This document shows positions 17,548 to 26,343 of a DNA stretch of 64,000 nucleotides, piece by piece. Source of the stretch: an uncultured Muribaculaceae bacterium (lineage in GTDB: Bacteria; Bacteroidota; Bacteroidia; Bacteroidales; Muribaculaceae). The stretch's first letter is position 1. The number at the start of each line of letters is the position of its first letter. The position numbers and the translations under genes were made by a program. The notes below the pieces were generated by a model that had not been told where the DNA came from, searched no databases, and was given only the letters and a program-made list of their open reading frames with translations. The stretch covers positions 1 through 64,000 of the forward strand of contig CAMWJS010000006.1 in NCBI GenBank assembly GCA_947174635.1, read 5' to 3'.

Positions 17548-20500
17548 TCGTTAGGTTGTTTTTGTTCGCGCTGACGCTTTTCGAATTCTTTGGGCGTCAT
17601 GCCGAATTGTTTCTGGAATATTTTGATGAAATATGATGGCGAGTTGATGCCCACGATGTAACATACCTCTCCGATGCGGTAGGAGCCTTCGGTGATGAGG
17701 TCGGCGGCTTTCTTGAGCCTGATGAGGCGCACGAAGTCGGTGGGCGACGTGCCGATGAGGTCCTTGAGCTTGCGGTGGAGCGACGAGCGCGACAGGTTGA
17801 CCTGGTCGGCGAGCATCTCGACGCCGAAGTTGGGGTCGGTGAGATTTTCCTCGATGCTGCGTGTGATTTTGTCGAGCAGCGTCTTGTCGGCCTGGCTCAT
17901 GCCGGAGTTGGTGATTGAAGTCATGAACGGGTTGCGCGAATAGTTCTGACGGTCGCGCCTGCGCTTGTCGAAGATGGCTTTGATCTGGGCGAGCAGATGC
18001 TTCATCGAGAACGGCTTCTCGATGTATGCGTCGGCGCCTTCGGTCAGGCCGGCCACTTTCGAGTTGAGGTCGTTCTTGGCGGTGAGTATTATGATTGGCA
18101 GATGGCTTACCTCGATTATGCCGCGTATGGCTCTGGTGAGTTCCATTCCGTCCATCTGTGGCATCATCAGGTCGGTAATCACCATGTCGATGTGCATGTT
18201 CCGGTCATTGATGATTTCAAGGGCCTCGGCACCATTGGAGGCGGTGACTACACTGTAGTGGCGGCTGAGTTTTTCGGTGATGAAGCGGAGCACTTCCGGA
18301 TTGTCCTCGACAAGAAGGATCACCTGCGGGTGAGTCTGATCCCTCCCTATTTGCTTTTCGCTGTCATTCAGTGTGTTATCGGCGACTTCTGTTTCCTCTG
18401 TATCGCTGCTTTCAGGTTCGGCGTCGATGACGGGTGTGCCGCTCTCCTCGCATAGACTGAGCTTCAGGGTGAAGCAGTTGAGATTGTCGGCTATGCAGTA
18501 GGTCAGCGTGCCCCCCATAAGTTCGGTCAGGGAGCGCGCGAGGTTGAGGCCGATACCTGTCGAGGAGTCGGCGTTGGCGTTCCGTTCCATCTGGTAGAAG
18601 GGGTCAAATATTTTTTCCTGGAATTCAGGAGCTATCACGTCGCCGTCGTTGAGGATGCTGAGTATCATGATGCCGTTGTCGGCGTGCATGTTGACGATGA
18701 TACTCGACCGGCAGTAGCGCACTGCGTTTGACAGCAGATTGTTGACAATCTTTATTATGCCGTTGCGGTCGCCGCTGATATTGCAGCCTTCGTGGGGCAC
18801 CGAAGAGTCAAGGGTGATGCCTTTGCGGCGGAGCAGCGAATTGAATTCATTGATTTTTTCATTGAGTATTGAGGTGATTTCGACGCGGCCGAGTGTCAGT
18901 TTCATCTTGTTGCTGTCGATTTTGCGGAAGTCGAGGAGCTGATTGGTTATTGTCATCAGTTCGTTGGTGCTCCGCTGCATGGTGACGAGGCTGCGTGAAA
19001 TCTCGGGGTCGGCGATGTTCATGTCGAGAAGCGACTCCAGCGGTCCGTTGATGAGAGTGACAGGAGTGCGTATCTCATGGGCTATCTTGACGTAAAGGTC
19101 GAGTTTCGAGCGGTATATCTCTTTCTCTTTCTCGTCGTTGAACAGACGTTCCTTCTCCCATGCCTTGCGGCGCATGCGGCGTCGCCACAGCAGGAACGCG
19201 AAGAGGAGCATCGACAGGCCGAGTAGGATATATATGACAATGGCGAGGTTGCTGAGATACCAGGGCGGGAGAATGGTGATGGCGATAGTCTGCTCGCCGT
19301 CGTTCCATACGCTGTCGGCATTTGCGCCCCTGACGTGGAATGTGTAGTCGCCCGGAGGTAGGTTGGCATAGGTCATCGATTTGTTGTCGGATGTGTAGAC
19401 CCAGTCGGAGTTGATGCCGTCCATACGGTAGGCGTACATGTTGGACGCGGCATCGATGTATGAGAGCGCGGCAAACTCGAAGGCTATGATGTTGCTTGTG
19501 TAGTCAAGCGAGATGTGTCCGGTGCCGGTCACTGATTCCTTCAGGGGCGAACCGGTGTCGTTGGGCGAGATTTCCTCGTTGTTGATGATGAGCCCGGTGA
19601 TGAATACCGGAGGTGGCACGTCATTGGTGAGGATATTGTAGGGGTCGAATGACACAAGGCCTTCGGAGCATCCGAAATAGAAGCGGCCGTTGGAGGCCTT
19701 GAGTGCGCCTTTGTAGCTGAACTGGTTGGAGGGAAGGCCGTTGCCGGTGTTGTAAACGGTGTTGGTGCCGTCGACAGGATTGAACTTTACAAGGCCGTTG
19801 TTGGTGCCGAACCACAGATAGCCGTTTTTGTCCTCAAGCATCTTGTAGGCGGTGTCGTCGGGAAGTCCCTGTTGCAGGCTGTAGCCGGAGAATGTGTCGT
19901 TCTGCGGGTTGAACCGGCATATTCCTCCGCGGTCGGTGGAGAACCACAGTTGTCCGCGTGATGTCTCGATGACGTTGCTCACCGAGTTGGAACTCAGCGA
20001 AGTGGAGTCGTTGTCGTCGTGGAGATAGTGGCGCACGTCGCGGGTTGAGGGATTGTAGCGGTACACGCCGTTGCCCATCGTAATCACCCATATATCGTGG
20101 TTGGAGTCCTCCATTATGTCGAAATTGTAGTTGAGGCCGAACTCCGGCATGAGCGTCATCGGCGCGGTGCCGTCGGCGGAGTTGTATATGCTCCAGCCGT
20201 TGCCGAGCCACACGTTGTCGTTGCTGTCCTCGCAAAGGGCGTAGATACTCTCTTCGTTTATGCCGAGTTCCGATGCCGGATAGTGCCGCACTTTGCGGGT
20301 GGCGTAGTCGATGATGTCTACCCCGTTTTTGAAATATCCGACCCACATCTCGTTTTCTCGGCTCAGAAGGGTAAGGGTCTTGTTGTCGTAAAGACGCAGG
20401 TTGCCCGAAGTGACGGTGTTGTTGTCAAAGAGTCCGGTGGCGGGGTTGAGGATGCTTACGCCGGCGTCTTCGGTGGCAAGCCATATAAGTCCGTCGGGCG

Positions 20501-21590
20501 ACTCGGCGATGTCGCGTACGCGCTTGCTGCCTATGGAGTTGCCTGTCACTGGCACGTAGCGCAGGAAATTGGTGTGGAACGGCGAGAGGTAGTTGATGCC
20601 GCCCAGGTTGGTGCCAATCCAGATACCTTTTTCATGGTCGCGGAATATCTTTCCGATCTGGTTGTCGGAAAGTGTGGCGCTGTTCATCGGGTCGGAATAG
20701 ATGTGGGTCACGGCGCCCGTATTGCTGTCGATGATATATACACCGGCCTGGGTGCCTACCCAGATTTTGTCGTCGAAGCTTTTGACATCGCGTATGATTT
20801 TGTTGTGTATCTGCGGGGTGTCGAAGTCGGTGACCGAGTTACGTCGTTTGTTGAAGCGGCGCAGGTTGCCGGTGTGGCTGCCGATGACAATCTCGCTGTC
20901 GATGTCGGCCATGCAGTATATGTTGTCGCCTTTGAGGGTGTTGCCGTCGCTGTCGCCGAGATACTGCTCGAAGCTGTCGGAATTGCGGTCGTAGCGGTAC
21001 AGGCCGTTGCCGTTGGTGCCTATCCACACCTTGTCGCTCTTGTCGATACAGATGCTTTCGGCACTGCCGTTGTCAGGCTCGTCGGCCGAGCCGAACGCGT
21101 AGTGGCGTATGTCGCCGTTACCGTCGAGGCGGAATACACCCTGGTTGGGCAACACTATCCAGATGTTGCCGGCATTGTCGGCTTTTATGTCGGACACCCA
21201 GTTGGTCATGCTGACGCCGTCGTCGGCCGCCTTGTCGATGTAGGTGAAGCGCTCGAAGCGGGGATTGAGTATAAAGACGCCTATGTCGGTACCGACATAC
21301 AGGGTGTTGTCGGCAAGGGTGTGCAGCGCGGTGATATTGTTGTTGCGTATGTTCTTGTCGCGGTCGTGGCAGTCGAATACCTTTATGTTGCGGCCGTCGT
21401 AGCGGTTCAGCTTGTTGCGGGTGCCGAACCACATGAAGCCGTCCGACGTCTGGGCTATGGCCTTGATGTCGGTCTGCGACAATCCGTTCTCCTTGTTGAT
21501 ATTTCTGAAATAGAAATGATGGGAAGGCACCTGTGCGCCGATGCACAGTGTAGTCACGCAAAACAGTATGGACAGCAGAAACTTTTTCAT
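17544..21590 (-). CDS. Hybrid two-component system sensor-regulator (HTCS)
   Basis: At 1348 residues this single protein combines all parts of a phosphorelay. It has a signal peptide, a periplasmic two-bladed propeller region of regulator-propeller repeats (about 25-680, for example GLIWLATEDAGV), a Y_Y_Y domain (about 690-775), one membrane helix (about 780-800), a histidine kinase with His837 in HEIRTP and an ATPase domain (STGIGLNLA), a receiver with Asp1140 in TDLMMP, and an AraC-type DNA-binding domain (about 1235-1348). Such proteins bind an oligosaccharide in the periplasm and activate their PUL. It is the first gene of the minus-strand hydrolase operon and overlaps the next gene by ATGA. 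On the minus strand TAATTTTG (21617-21610) is a likely promoter -7 box. Confidence 0.95.
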   Translation of the reverse strand: MKKFLLSILFCVTTLCIGAQVPSHHFYFRNINKENGLSQTDIKAIAQTSDGFMWFGTRNKLNRYDGRNIKVFDCHDRDKNIRNNNITALHTLADNTLYVGTDIGVFILNPRFERFTYIDKAADDGVSMTNWVSDIKADNAGNIWIVLPNQGVFRLDGNGDIRHYAFGSADEPDNGSAESICIDKSDKVWIGTNGNGLYRYDRNSDSFEQYLGDSDGNTLKGDNIYCMADIDSEIVIGSHTGNLRRFNKRRNSVTDFDTPQIHNKIIRDVKSFDDKIWVGTQAGVYIIDSNTGAVTHIYSDPMNSATLSDNQIGKIFRDHEKGIWIGTNLGGINYLSPFHTNFLRYVPVTGNSIGSKRVRDIAESPDGLIWLATEDAGVSILNPATGLFDNNTVTSGNLRLYDNKTLTLLSRENEMWVGYFKNGVDIIDYATRKVRHYPASELGINEESIYALCEDSNDNVWLGNGWSIYNSADGTAPMTLMPEFGLNYNFDIMEDSNHDIWVITMGNGVYRYNPSTRDVRHYLHDDNDSTSLSSNSVSNVIETSRGQLWFSTDRGGICRFNPQNDTFSGYSLQQGLPDDTAYKMLEDKNGYLWFGTNNGLVKFNPVDGTNTVYNTGNGLPSNQFSYKGALKASNGRFYFGCSEGLVSFDPYNILTNDVPPPVFITGLIINNEEISPNDTGSPLKESVTGTGHISLDYTSNIIAFEFAALSYIDAASNMYAYRMDGINSDWVYTSDNKSMTYANLPPGDYTFHVRGANADSVWNDGEQTIAITILPPWYLSNLAIVIYILLGLSMLLFAFLLWRRRMRRKAWEKERLFNDEKEKEIYRSKLDLYVKIAHEIRTPVTLINGPLESLLDMNIADPEISRSLVTMQRSTNELMTITNQLLDFRKIDSNKMKLTLGRVEITSILNEKINEFNSLLRRKGITLDSSVPHEGCNISGDRNGIIKIVNNLLSNAVRYCRSSIIVNMHADNGIMILSILNDGDVIAPEFQEKIFDPFYQMERNANADSSTGIGLNLARSLTELMGGTLTYCIADNLNCFTLKLSLCEESGTPVIDAEPESSDTEETEVADNTLNDSEKQIGRDQTHPQVILLVEDNPEVLRFITEKLSRHYSVVTASNGAEALEIINDRNMHIDMVITDLMMPQMDGMELTRAIRGIIEVSHLPIIILTAKNDLNSKVAGLTEGADAYIEKPFSMKHLLAQIKAIFDKRRRDRQNYSRNPFMTSITNSGMSQADKTLLDKITRSIEENLTDPNFGVEMLADQVNLSRSSLHRKLKDLIGTSPTDFVRLIRLKKAADLITEGSYRIGEVCYIVGINSPSYFIKIFQKQFGMTPKEFEKRQREQKQPNE

Positions 21591-21731
21591 GTCGATGTTA
21601 AGGATTGCTCAAAATTAATAATGCCCGTTATTTTAATTGGCTCAAAAAATATAAAAATAGTAGAAAGGCGGCTTCAGGGGCGCTTTCGTGCTATAAAATT
21701 AAGCTAAATATTATATTTATTAAGCGGGGTG

Positions 21732-21761
21732 TGTCGGAATTTTAACATAATAATTCCGACA
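21732..21761. promoter_or_regulatory. Palindromic operator candidate between HTCS and GH2
   Basis: Perfect 10-bp arms TGTCGGAATT (21732-21741) and AATTCCGACA (21752-21761) flank a 10-bp AT-rich spacer. The site lies in the divergent 200-bp gap between the HTCS gene and the plus-strand GH2 gene. The right arm falls about where a -33 element would be for the TAAATTTG box at 21779-21786, which has no good TTG at the usual distance. This fits an activator-dependent promoter, possibly controlled by the HTCS; that is an inference. Confidence 0.5.
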
Positions 21762-21792
21762 TTTGTGAAAACTATATTTAAATTTGTGTGCC

Positions 21793-23790
21793 ATGAAAAA
21801 AATTCTGCTGCTGTTGGCGCTTGCGCTGCTACAGACAGTCTCTGCCCGCGCTGCCGGGCGGCAAGTGCTCCCTTTCAACGACGGATGGTCGTTCTATAAG
21901 ATGTCGGCTCCCGGCGATGTGTCGGATGTGGATTTGCCCCATTGCTACAACGGGGTCGACGGTACGCGTCCCGGCTACTACCGAGGGGAGGCAATCTATT
22001 CCAAGGTATTTGACGCACCTGAACGCGGTAGCGGCGACCGTGTGTTCATACGTTTCGAGGCTGTCGGCTTCCAGGCCGGCGTGAGTCTCAACGGTGTGGA
22101 GCTCGGACACCACAAAGGGGGATTCACGGCATTCTGCTACGAGCTTACCGACCTGCTCAGACCCGAAGGCAATCTGCTTGAAGTGAAAGTCGACAACCGC
22201 AAGGATATGACTCTGGCGCCCATCAACGCCGATTTCACCATGTTCGGCGGCATTTACCGTCCCGTGAGCCTGCTTGTGCTCCCCAAGGGACACATCACGC
22301 CTATGGACTATGCATCGCCCGGTGTCTATATGGAGCAGCTCGAGGCTTCACCCCAAATGGCATCAGGGGCAGTGAAAGTGCTCGTCGACGGCTTTTCGCA
22401 GAAGCAGCTCGGCAAGCTGTCGCTGCATACCGAACTGACCGACGTCAACGGCAATATTGTAGCCCGCTCCGTGTCTGACAGCAAGATGACGCATAACGGC
22501 TTCACGGCACTTGTCGATACGCTCAGAGTGGTAAATCCCGAATTGTGGGATGGCCGCCGCTCGCCTGCGCTTTATACTCTCAGCGCATCGCTGGCCGACG
22601 GCGACAGGATAATTGACAAGGTGACGCAGACCGTCGGATTCCGTACGGTCACCGTAGACCATGACAAAGGGTTGAGTCTCAACGGCCGGCCAAACAACAT
22701 ACGCGGTGTCAACCGCCATCAGGACCGCCCCGGCAAAGGGTGGGCCATTTCCGAAGCCGACCACCTCGAGGATATGGAACTTATAAAGGAGATAGGAGCC
22801 AACGGCATCCGCCTCGCCCACTATCCGCATGCCGAATTTTTTTATGACCTCTGCGACCGCGAGGGGATGCTCGTGTGGGCTGAAATACCTTTCGTTGAGC
22901 AGGCTCCCGACACCGAGGAGTTTGCCGCGAGCACCAAGAGCCAGCTCATAGAACTTATACGCCAGAACTACAACCACCCCTCGATATTCTGCTGGAGTCT
23001 TTTCAACGAGCTCGGCGGAGAGCCTGTAGCTCTTGTAAGCGAACTCAATGACATCGCCCATGCCGAGGATGCCGGACGATACACCACGGCAGCATCCAAC
23101 AGCGACAACTCCCCGCTCAACGATATTCCCGATATCATGGCCTACAACACCTATCCCGGCTGGTACTGGGCCGACCCTGCCACCATGCAGTATGCCATCG
23201 ACTGGAAATACCGTCCCGACAAACAGCCGCTTGCCATCAGCGAGTACGGCGCGGGGGCGAGCGTGAAGCATCACGGTATTCTCACCGAGCATCCCGAGCC
23301 CGGAGGCGAATACCACCCCGAGGAGTGGCAGGCTACCGTGCATGAAATAAACTACCGCGAAATCGACAAACGTGATTTCGTGTGGGGCACATTCGTATGG
23401 AACATGTTTGACTTCGCCAGCGCCGGACGCACCGAGGGCGACACCCACGGCATGAACGACAAGGGGCTCGTCACCTACGACCGTGCCACTCCCAAGGACG
23501 CATTCTATTTCTACAAAGCCAACTGGAACGACGAGCCGATGGTGCATATCTCAGGCAAGCGTTTCTCGCCCCGCCGCGAGGATGCGCGTCAGGTCAAAGT
23601 CTACACCAACTGCGACGGCATATACCTCATTCACAACGGTGTGCGCTATTATCCCGACGGCAATCCGCAGGCTCATGTCTACACCTGGGACAACATACCC
23701 TGGGCCGACGGCGACAACCGCTTTACCGCCCACGCCACGCGCGACGGAAAAACAATCTATGACAACTGTATAATAAGCTATAATAAATGA
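21793..23790 (+). CDS. GH2 beta-galactosidase/beta-glucuronidase-type enzyme
   Basis: I chose the ATG at 21793 (MKKILLLLALALLQTVSARA), which starts a signal peptide; an upstream TTG would add three residues. The 665-residue enzyme has the three core GH2 domains: sugar-binding sandwich (about 22-185), Ig-like (about 190-290) and TIM barrel (about 295-600). Acid/base Glu406 is in LFNELGGE and nucleophile Glu484 in AISEYGAG. Length fits compact GH2 exo-enzymes. Its stop codon overlaps the next start as ATGA, so it forms an operon with the GH92 gene. A TAAATTTG box lies only 6 bp before the start codon, so a leaderless transcript is possible if that box is used. Confidence 0.92.
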   Translation: MKKILLLLALALLQTVSARAAGRQVLPFNDGWSFYKMSAPGDVSDVDLPHCYNGVDGTRPGYYRGEAIYSKVFDAPERGSGDRVFIRFEAVGFQAGVSLNGVELGHHKGGFTAFCYELTDLLRPEGNLLEVKVDNRKDMTLAPINADFTMFGGIYRPVSLLVLPKGHITPMDYASPGVYMEQLEASPQMASGAVKVLVDGFSQKQLGKLSLHTELTDVNGNIVARSVSDSKMTHNGFTALVDTLRVVNPELWDGRRSPALYTLSASLADGDRIIDKVTQTVGFRTVTVDHDKGLSLNGRPNNIRGVNRHQDRPGKGWAISEADHLEDMELIKEIGANGIRLAHYPHAEFFYDLCDREGMLVWAEIPFVEQAPDTEEFAASTKSQLIELIRQNYNHPSIFCWSLFNELGGEPVALVSELNDIAHAEDAGRYTTAASNSDNSPLNDIPDIMAYNTYPGWYWADPATMQYAIDWKYRPDKQPLAISEYGAGASVKHHGILTEHPEPGGEYHPEEWQATVHEINYREIDKRDFVWGTFVWNMFDFASAGRTEGDTHGMNDKGLVTYDRATPKDAFYFYKANWNDEPMVHISGKRFSPRREDARQVKVYTNCDGIYLIHNGVRYYPDGNPQAHVYTWDNIPWADGDNRFTAHATRDGKTIYDNCIISYNK

Positions 23791-26012
23791 AAAAGATACT
23801 CACCGCAATGCTTCTCGCCGCTACTCTTGTGGCGGGAGCGGCCAAAAAGAGCGCCGTCGACTATGTCAATCCGCTTGTCGGCACGGCGTGGGAAGGGGAG
23901 GGAGGCACGGCGCCGTTTGTCGGCCGTCCGTTCATGATGACCAACTTCCTGCCACAGACACGCCAGAACAAGATGGGGTCGATGGCCTATGTCTACGAGG
24001 ATAAGGAGATTATCGGATTTATGGCGTCGCACCAGCCCACGGTGTGGATGGGTGATTACGGCTACGTGTCGCTGATGCCGCAGGTGTCGGAGGAGGTGAA
24101 TGTGCTTCCAGAGAATAGAGGCCTCAGATTCGACCACGCCGACGAAACCGCCACCCCCTGCCGATATACTGTAAAAATGCAGACCCCCGGCGGCAAATAT
24201 ATAAAGGGGGAGATGACCGCCGCGAGCCGTGCCGGCATAATGCGGTTCACGTATCCGGGAAAAGAGCGCCAGCGCATTGTCCTGCAAGGTATAAACCTGA
24301 ACCCCGCACTCGGCGACTGGTGCAACGACTATGGCCCGCGTATCGAAAAAATGCGCGGATATGTCAGCATCGACACTGTTAACAATGAAATCACGGGATA
24401 TAATCCCGACCGTCAGTCGGCGCAGCTCGGTCCTGACCTGCCCGGTTTCAAAGGTTATTTCGTAATCAGATTCAACCGTCCGCTCAAAGAGTGGGGCACC
24501 TGGGACAACGATGATGTGACTCCCGGCTCGACTGAGCGATACGGCACGCGCATGGGTGCCTATGTGGAGTTTGACAACAAGTCGAAAACCGTGGAGGCCC
24601 GTGTGGGGACTTCGTTCATAAGCCTTGAGCAGGCCCGCGAGAATCTCGAACGCGAAATCGGCTCGAAACCGTTTGACGCCGTCGCCGCCGACACGCGCGA
24701 CGCCTGGAACGACAAGCTCGCCAAAATAGAGCCGTCGGGTATCGATGACAACACCCGTACGATATTCTATACCGCGATGTATCATTGCTATCTGTTTCCG
24801 CGCGAATTTTCGGAATATGGCCGCTACTACAGTGCCTTCGACGACAAGGTGCACGAAGGCATCAGCTACAACGACTATTCGCTGTGGGATACATTCCGTG
24901 CCTATCATCCGCTCATGACTATTCTGGAGCCGGAGCTGACCGGAAACTGGATCACTTCGTTATTGCAGATGTATAAGGAGGGCGGGTGGCTGCCGATGTG
25001 GCCCAATCCCGGATATACCAATATCATGATAGGCACGCATGCCGACGCTGTCATTGCCGACGCCTTCATGAAAGGCATCCGCAACTATGACGTAGGGCTT
25101 GCCTACGAGGCGGTCCGCAAAAATGCTATGGTGCCCCCTGACTGCGACACTCAGCGACGCTACGGCGACCGCGACCGGTGGACGGCCTACGAGGCGCGCG
25201 CTGGTGCCAGCTATTACCACTCGCTCGGATATATCCCCGACGACCGCACGGCCGAATCGGTGTCGCGCACGCTCGAACATGCCTACGACGACTGGTGCGT
25301 GGCGCAGATGGCGCGCGAGCTTGGCCATACCGACGACTACAACCGCCTGATGCCCATGACGCGGAACTACCGCAACATCTACAACAGCGAGAAAGGTTTC
25401 ATGCTCCCCCGCAAATATTCCGGCGAGTGGATTGACCTTGACGACCATAACCGTACCGGCCTTACCGAAGGCTCCAAGTGGACATATCTCTTCTGCGCCA
25501 TGCAGGATATACCCGGCATGATAGAGATGATGGGGGGCGAAGACGCGTTCGCCGCCAAGCTCGACCGCAATTTCGAAGAGGGACATTACCGCCATGACAA
25601 TGAGCCGGGCCACCATTACATCTATCTTTACGACTACTGCGGCCGTCCGCATAAGGCGCAGGAGCTTGTGCGCCACCACACACGTGTGAACTATCCCAAC
25701 TCGCCCGTGGTCAACGGCAACGATGACTGCGGCCAGATGTCGGCATGGTATATATTTTCCGTCATGGGATTTTACCCCGTCACCCCGGGCTCCAACCTGT
25801 TTGCGATAGGTGCGCCCCAGTATCCCGAAATTACAGTGACGACAGGTGCCGACGGACACAAGCTGACTATCCGCGCCGTCGGGCTGTCGGAGGAAAACAA
25901 GTATATCGACACGGTGGAAGTGGACGGTGCGGCGCATGCCGGAAACTTCCTGTCGTGGGACGACATATCCGGCGCCCGCGAAATAGTATTCCGGATGAAA
26001 GCGCGCCCATAG
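23787..26012 (+). CDS. GH92 alpha-mannosidase family protein
   Basis: The 741-residue product has a signal peptide (MKKILTAMLLAATLVAGAAKK). The N-terminal sandwich (DYVNPLVGT) and the (alpha/alpha)6 barrel of GH92 are clear, with SYNDYSLWDTFRAYHPL, the DNEPGHH motif and GNDDCGQMSAWYIFS near residue 645 in place of the commoner GDEDGG. This D/C variant is also known in functional members. GH92 enzymes are calcium-dependent exo-acting alpha-mannosidases, usually alpha-1,2. It is translationally coupled to the preceding GH2 by ATGA and followed by a strong terminator. Confidence 0.92.
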   Translation: MKKILTAMLLAATLVAGAAKKSAVDYVNPLVGTAWEGEGGTAPFVGRPFMMTNFLPQTRQNKMGSMAYVYEDKEIIGFMASHQPTVWMGDYGYVSLMPQVSEEVNVLPENRGLRFDHADETATPCRYTVKMQTPGGKYIKGEMTAASRAGIMRFTYPGKERQRIVLQGINLNPALGDWCNDYGPRIEKMRGYVSIDTVNNEITGYNPDRQSAQLGPDLPGFKGYFVIRFNRPLKEWGTWDNDDVTPGSTERYGTRMGAYVEFDNKSKTVEARVGTSFISLEQARENLEREIGSKPFDAVAADTRDAWNDKLAKIEPSGIDDNTRTIFYTAMYHCYLFPREFSEYGRYYSAFDDKVHEGISYNDYSLWDTFRAYHPLMTILEPELTGNWITSLLQMYKEGGWLPMWPNPGYTNIMIGTHADAVIADAFMKGIRNYDVGLAYEAVRKNAMVPPDCDTQRRYGDRDRWTAYEARAGASYYHSLGYIPDDRTAESVSRTLEHAYDDWCVAQMARELGHTDDYNRLMPMTRNYRNIYNSEKGFMLPRKYSGEWIDLDDHNRTGLTEGSKWTYLFCAMQDIPGMIEMMGGEDAFAAKLDRNFEEGHYRHDNEPGHHYIYLYDYCGRPHKAQELVRHHTRVNYPNSPVVNGNDDCGQMSAWYIFSVMGFYPVTPGSNLFAIGAPQYPEITVTTGADGHKLTIRAVGLSEENKYIDTVEVDGAAHAGNFLSWDDISGAREIVFRMKARP

Positions 26013-26038
26013 CCATCCCGGCCTGATAATGTCATACG

Positions 26039-26087
26039 ACCGCCCCTTGCCGGCTCAGCCGATGCCGACTGCAAGGGGCGGTTTCTT
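26039..26087 (+). terminator. Rho-independent terminator after GH2-GH92
   Basis: Perfect 12-bp arms ACCGCCCCTTGC (26039-26050) and GCAAGGGGCGGT (26071-26082) are followed by TTCTTTGT. It closes the GH2-GH92 operon and separates it from the SusCD operon. Confidence 0.85.
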
Positions 26088-26343
26088 TGTGCCGACATCG
26101 GGCGGCCTGTCTCATTTGTTGATGTATAGCTACTTGCGATTTTATCGCCGCGGTGTAGAACGCTACCATTGTGCTATTTTTTGGAATGCGAGTTTAAGTA
26201 TATTATGGTTTAAAAAGATAAATTTGCGTTAAGCAATATTAACACAGTCCGTGTTGTCCGGGCCTTCCGGTTGCTCTGAATTCCGGAGATGTCCCCGGGT
26301 CGACTATCTGACAAACCAATCATCAGAACCCTGATTACCTTAT
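26088..26343 (+). promoter_or_regulatory. Upstream region of the SusCD operon with putative -7 box
   Basis: The gap between 26013 and 26343 holds the terminator above and then this stretch, with no gene. TAAATTTG at 26219-26226 matches the Bacteroidetes -7 consensus, with TTTA about 22 nt upstream as a weak -33. This would give a leader of about 110 nt for the alpha-galactosidase-like gene. I saw no repeats or riboswitch-like structure in the leader. Confidence 0.4.
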
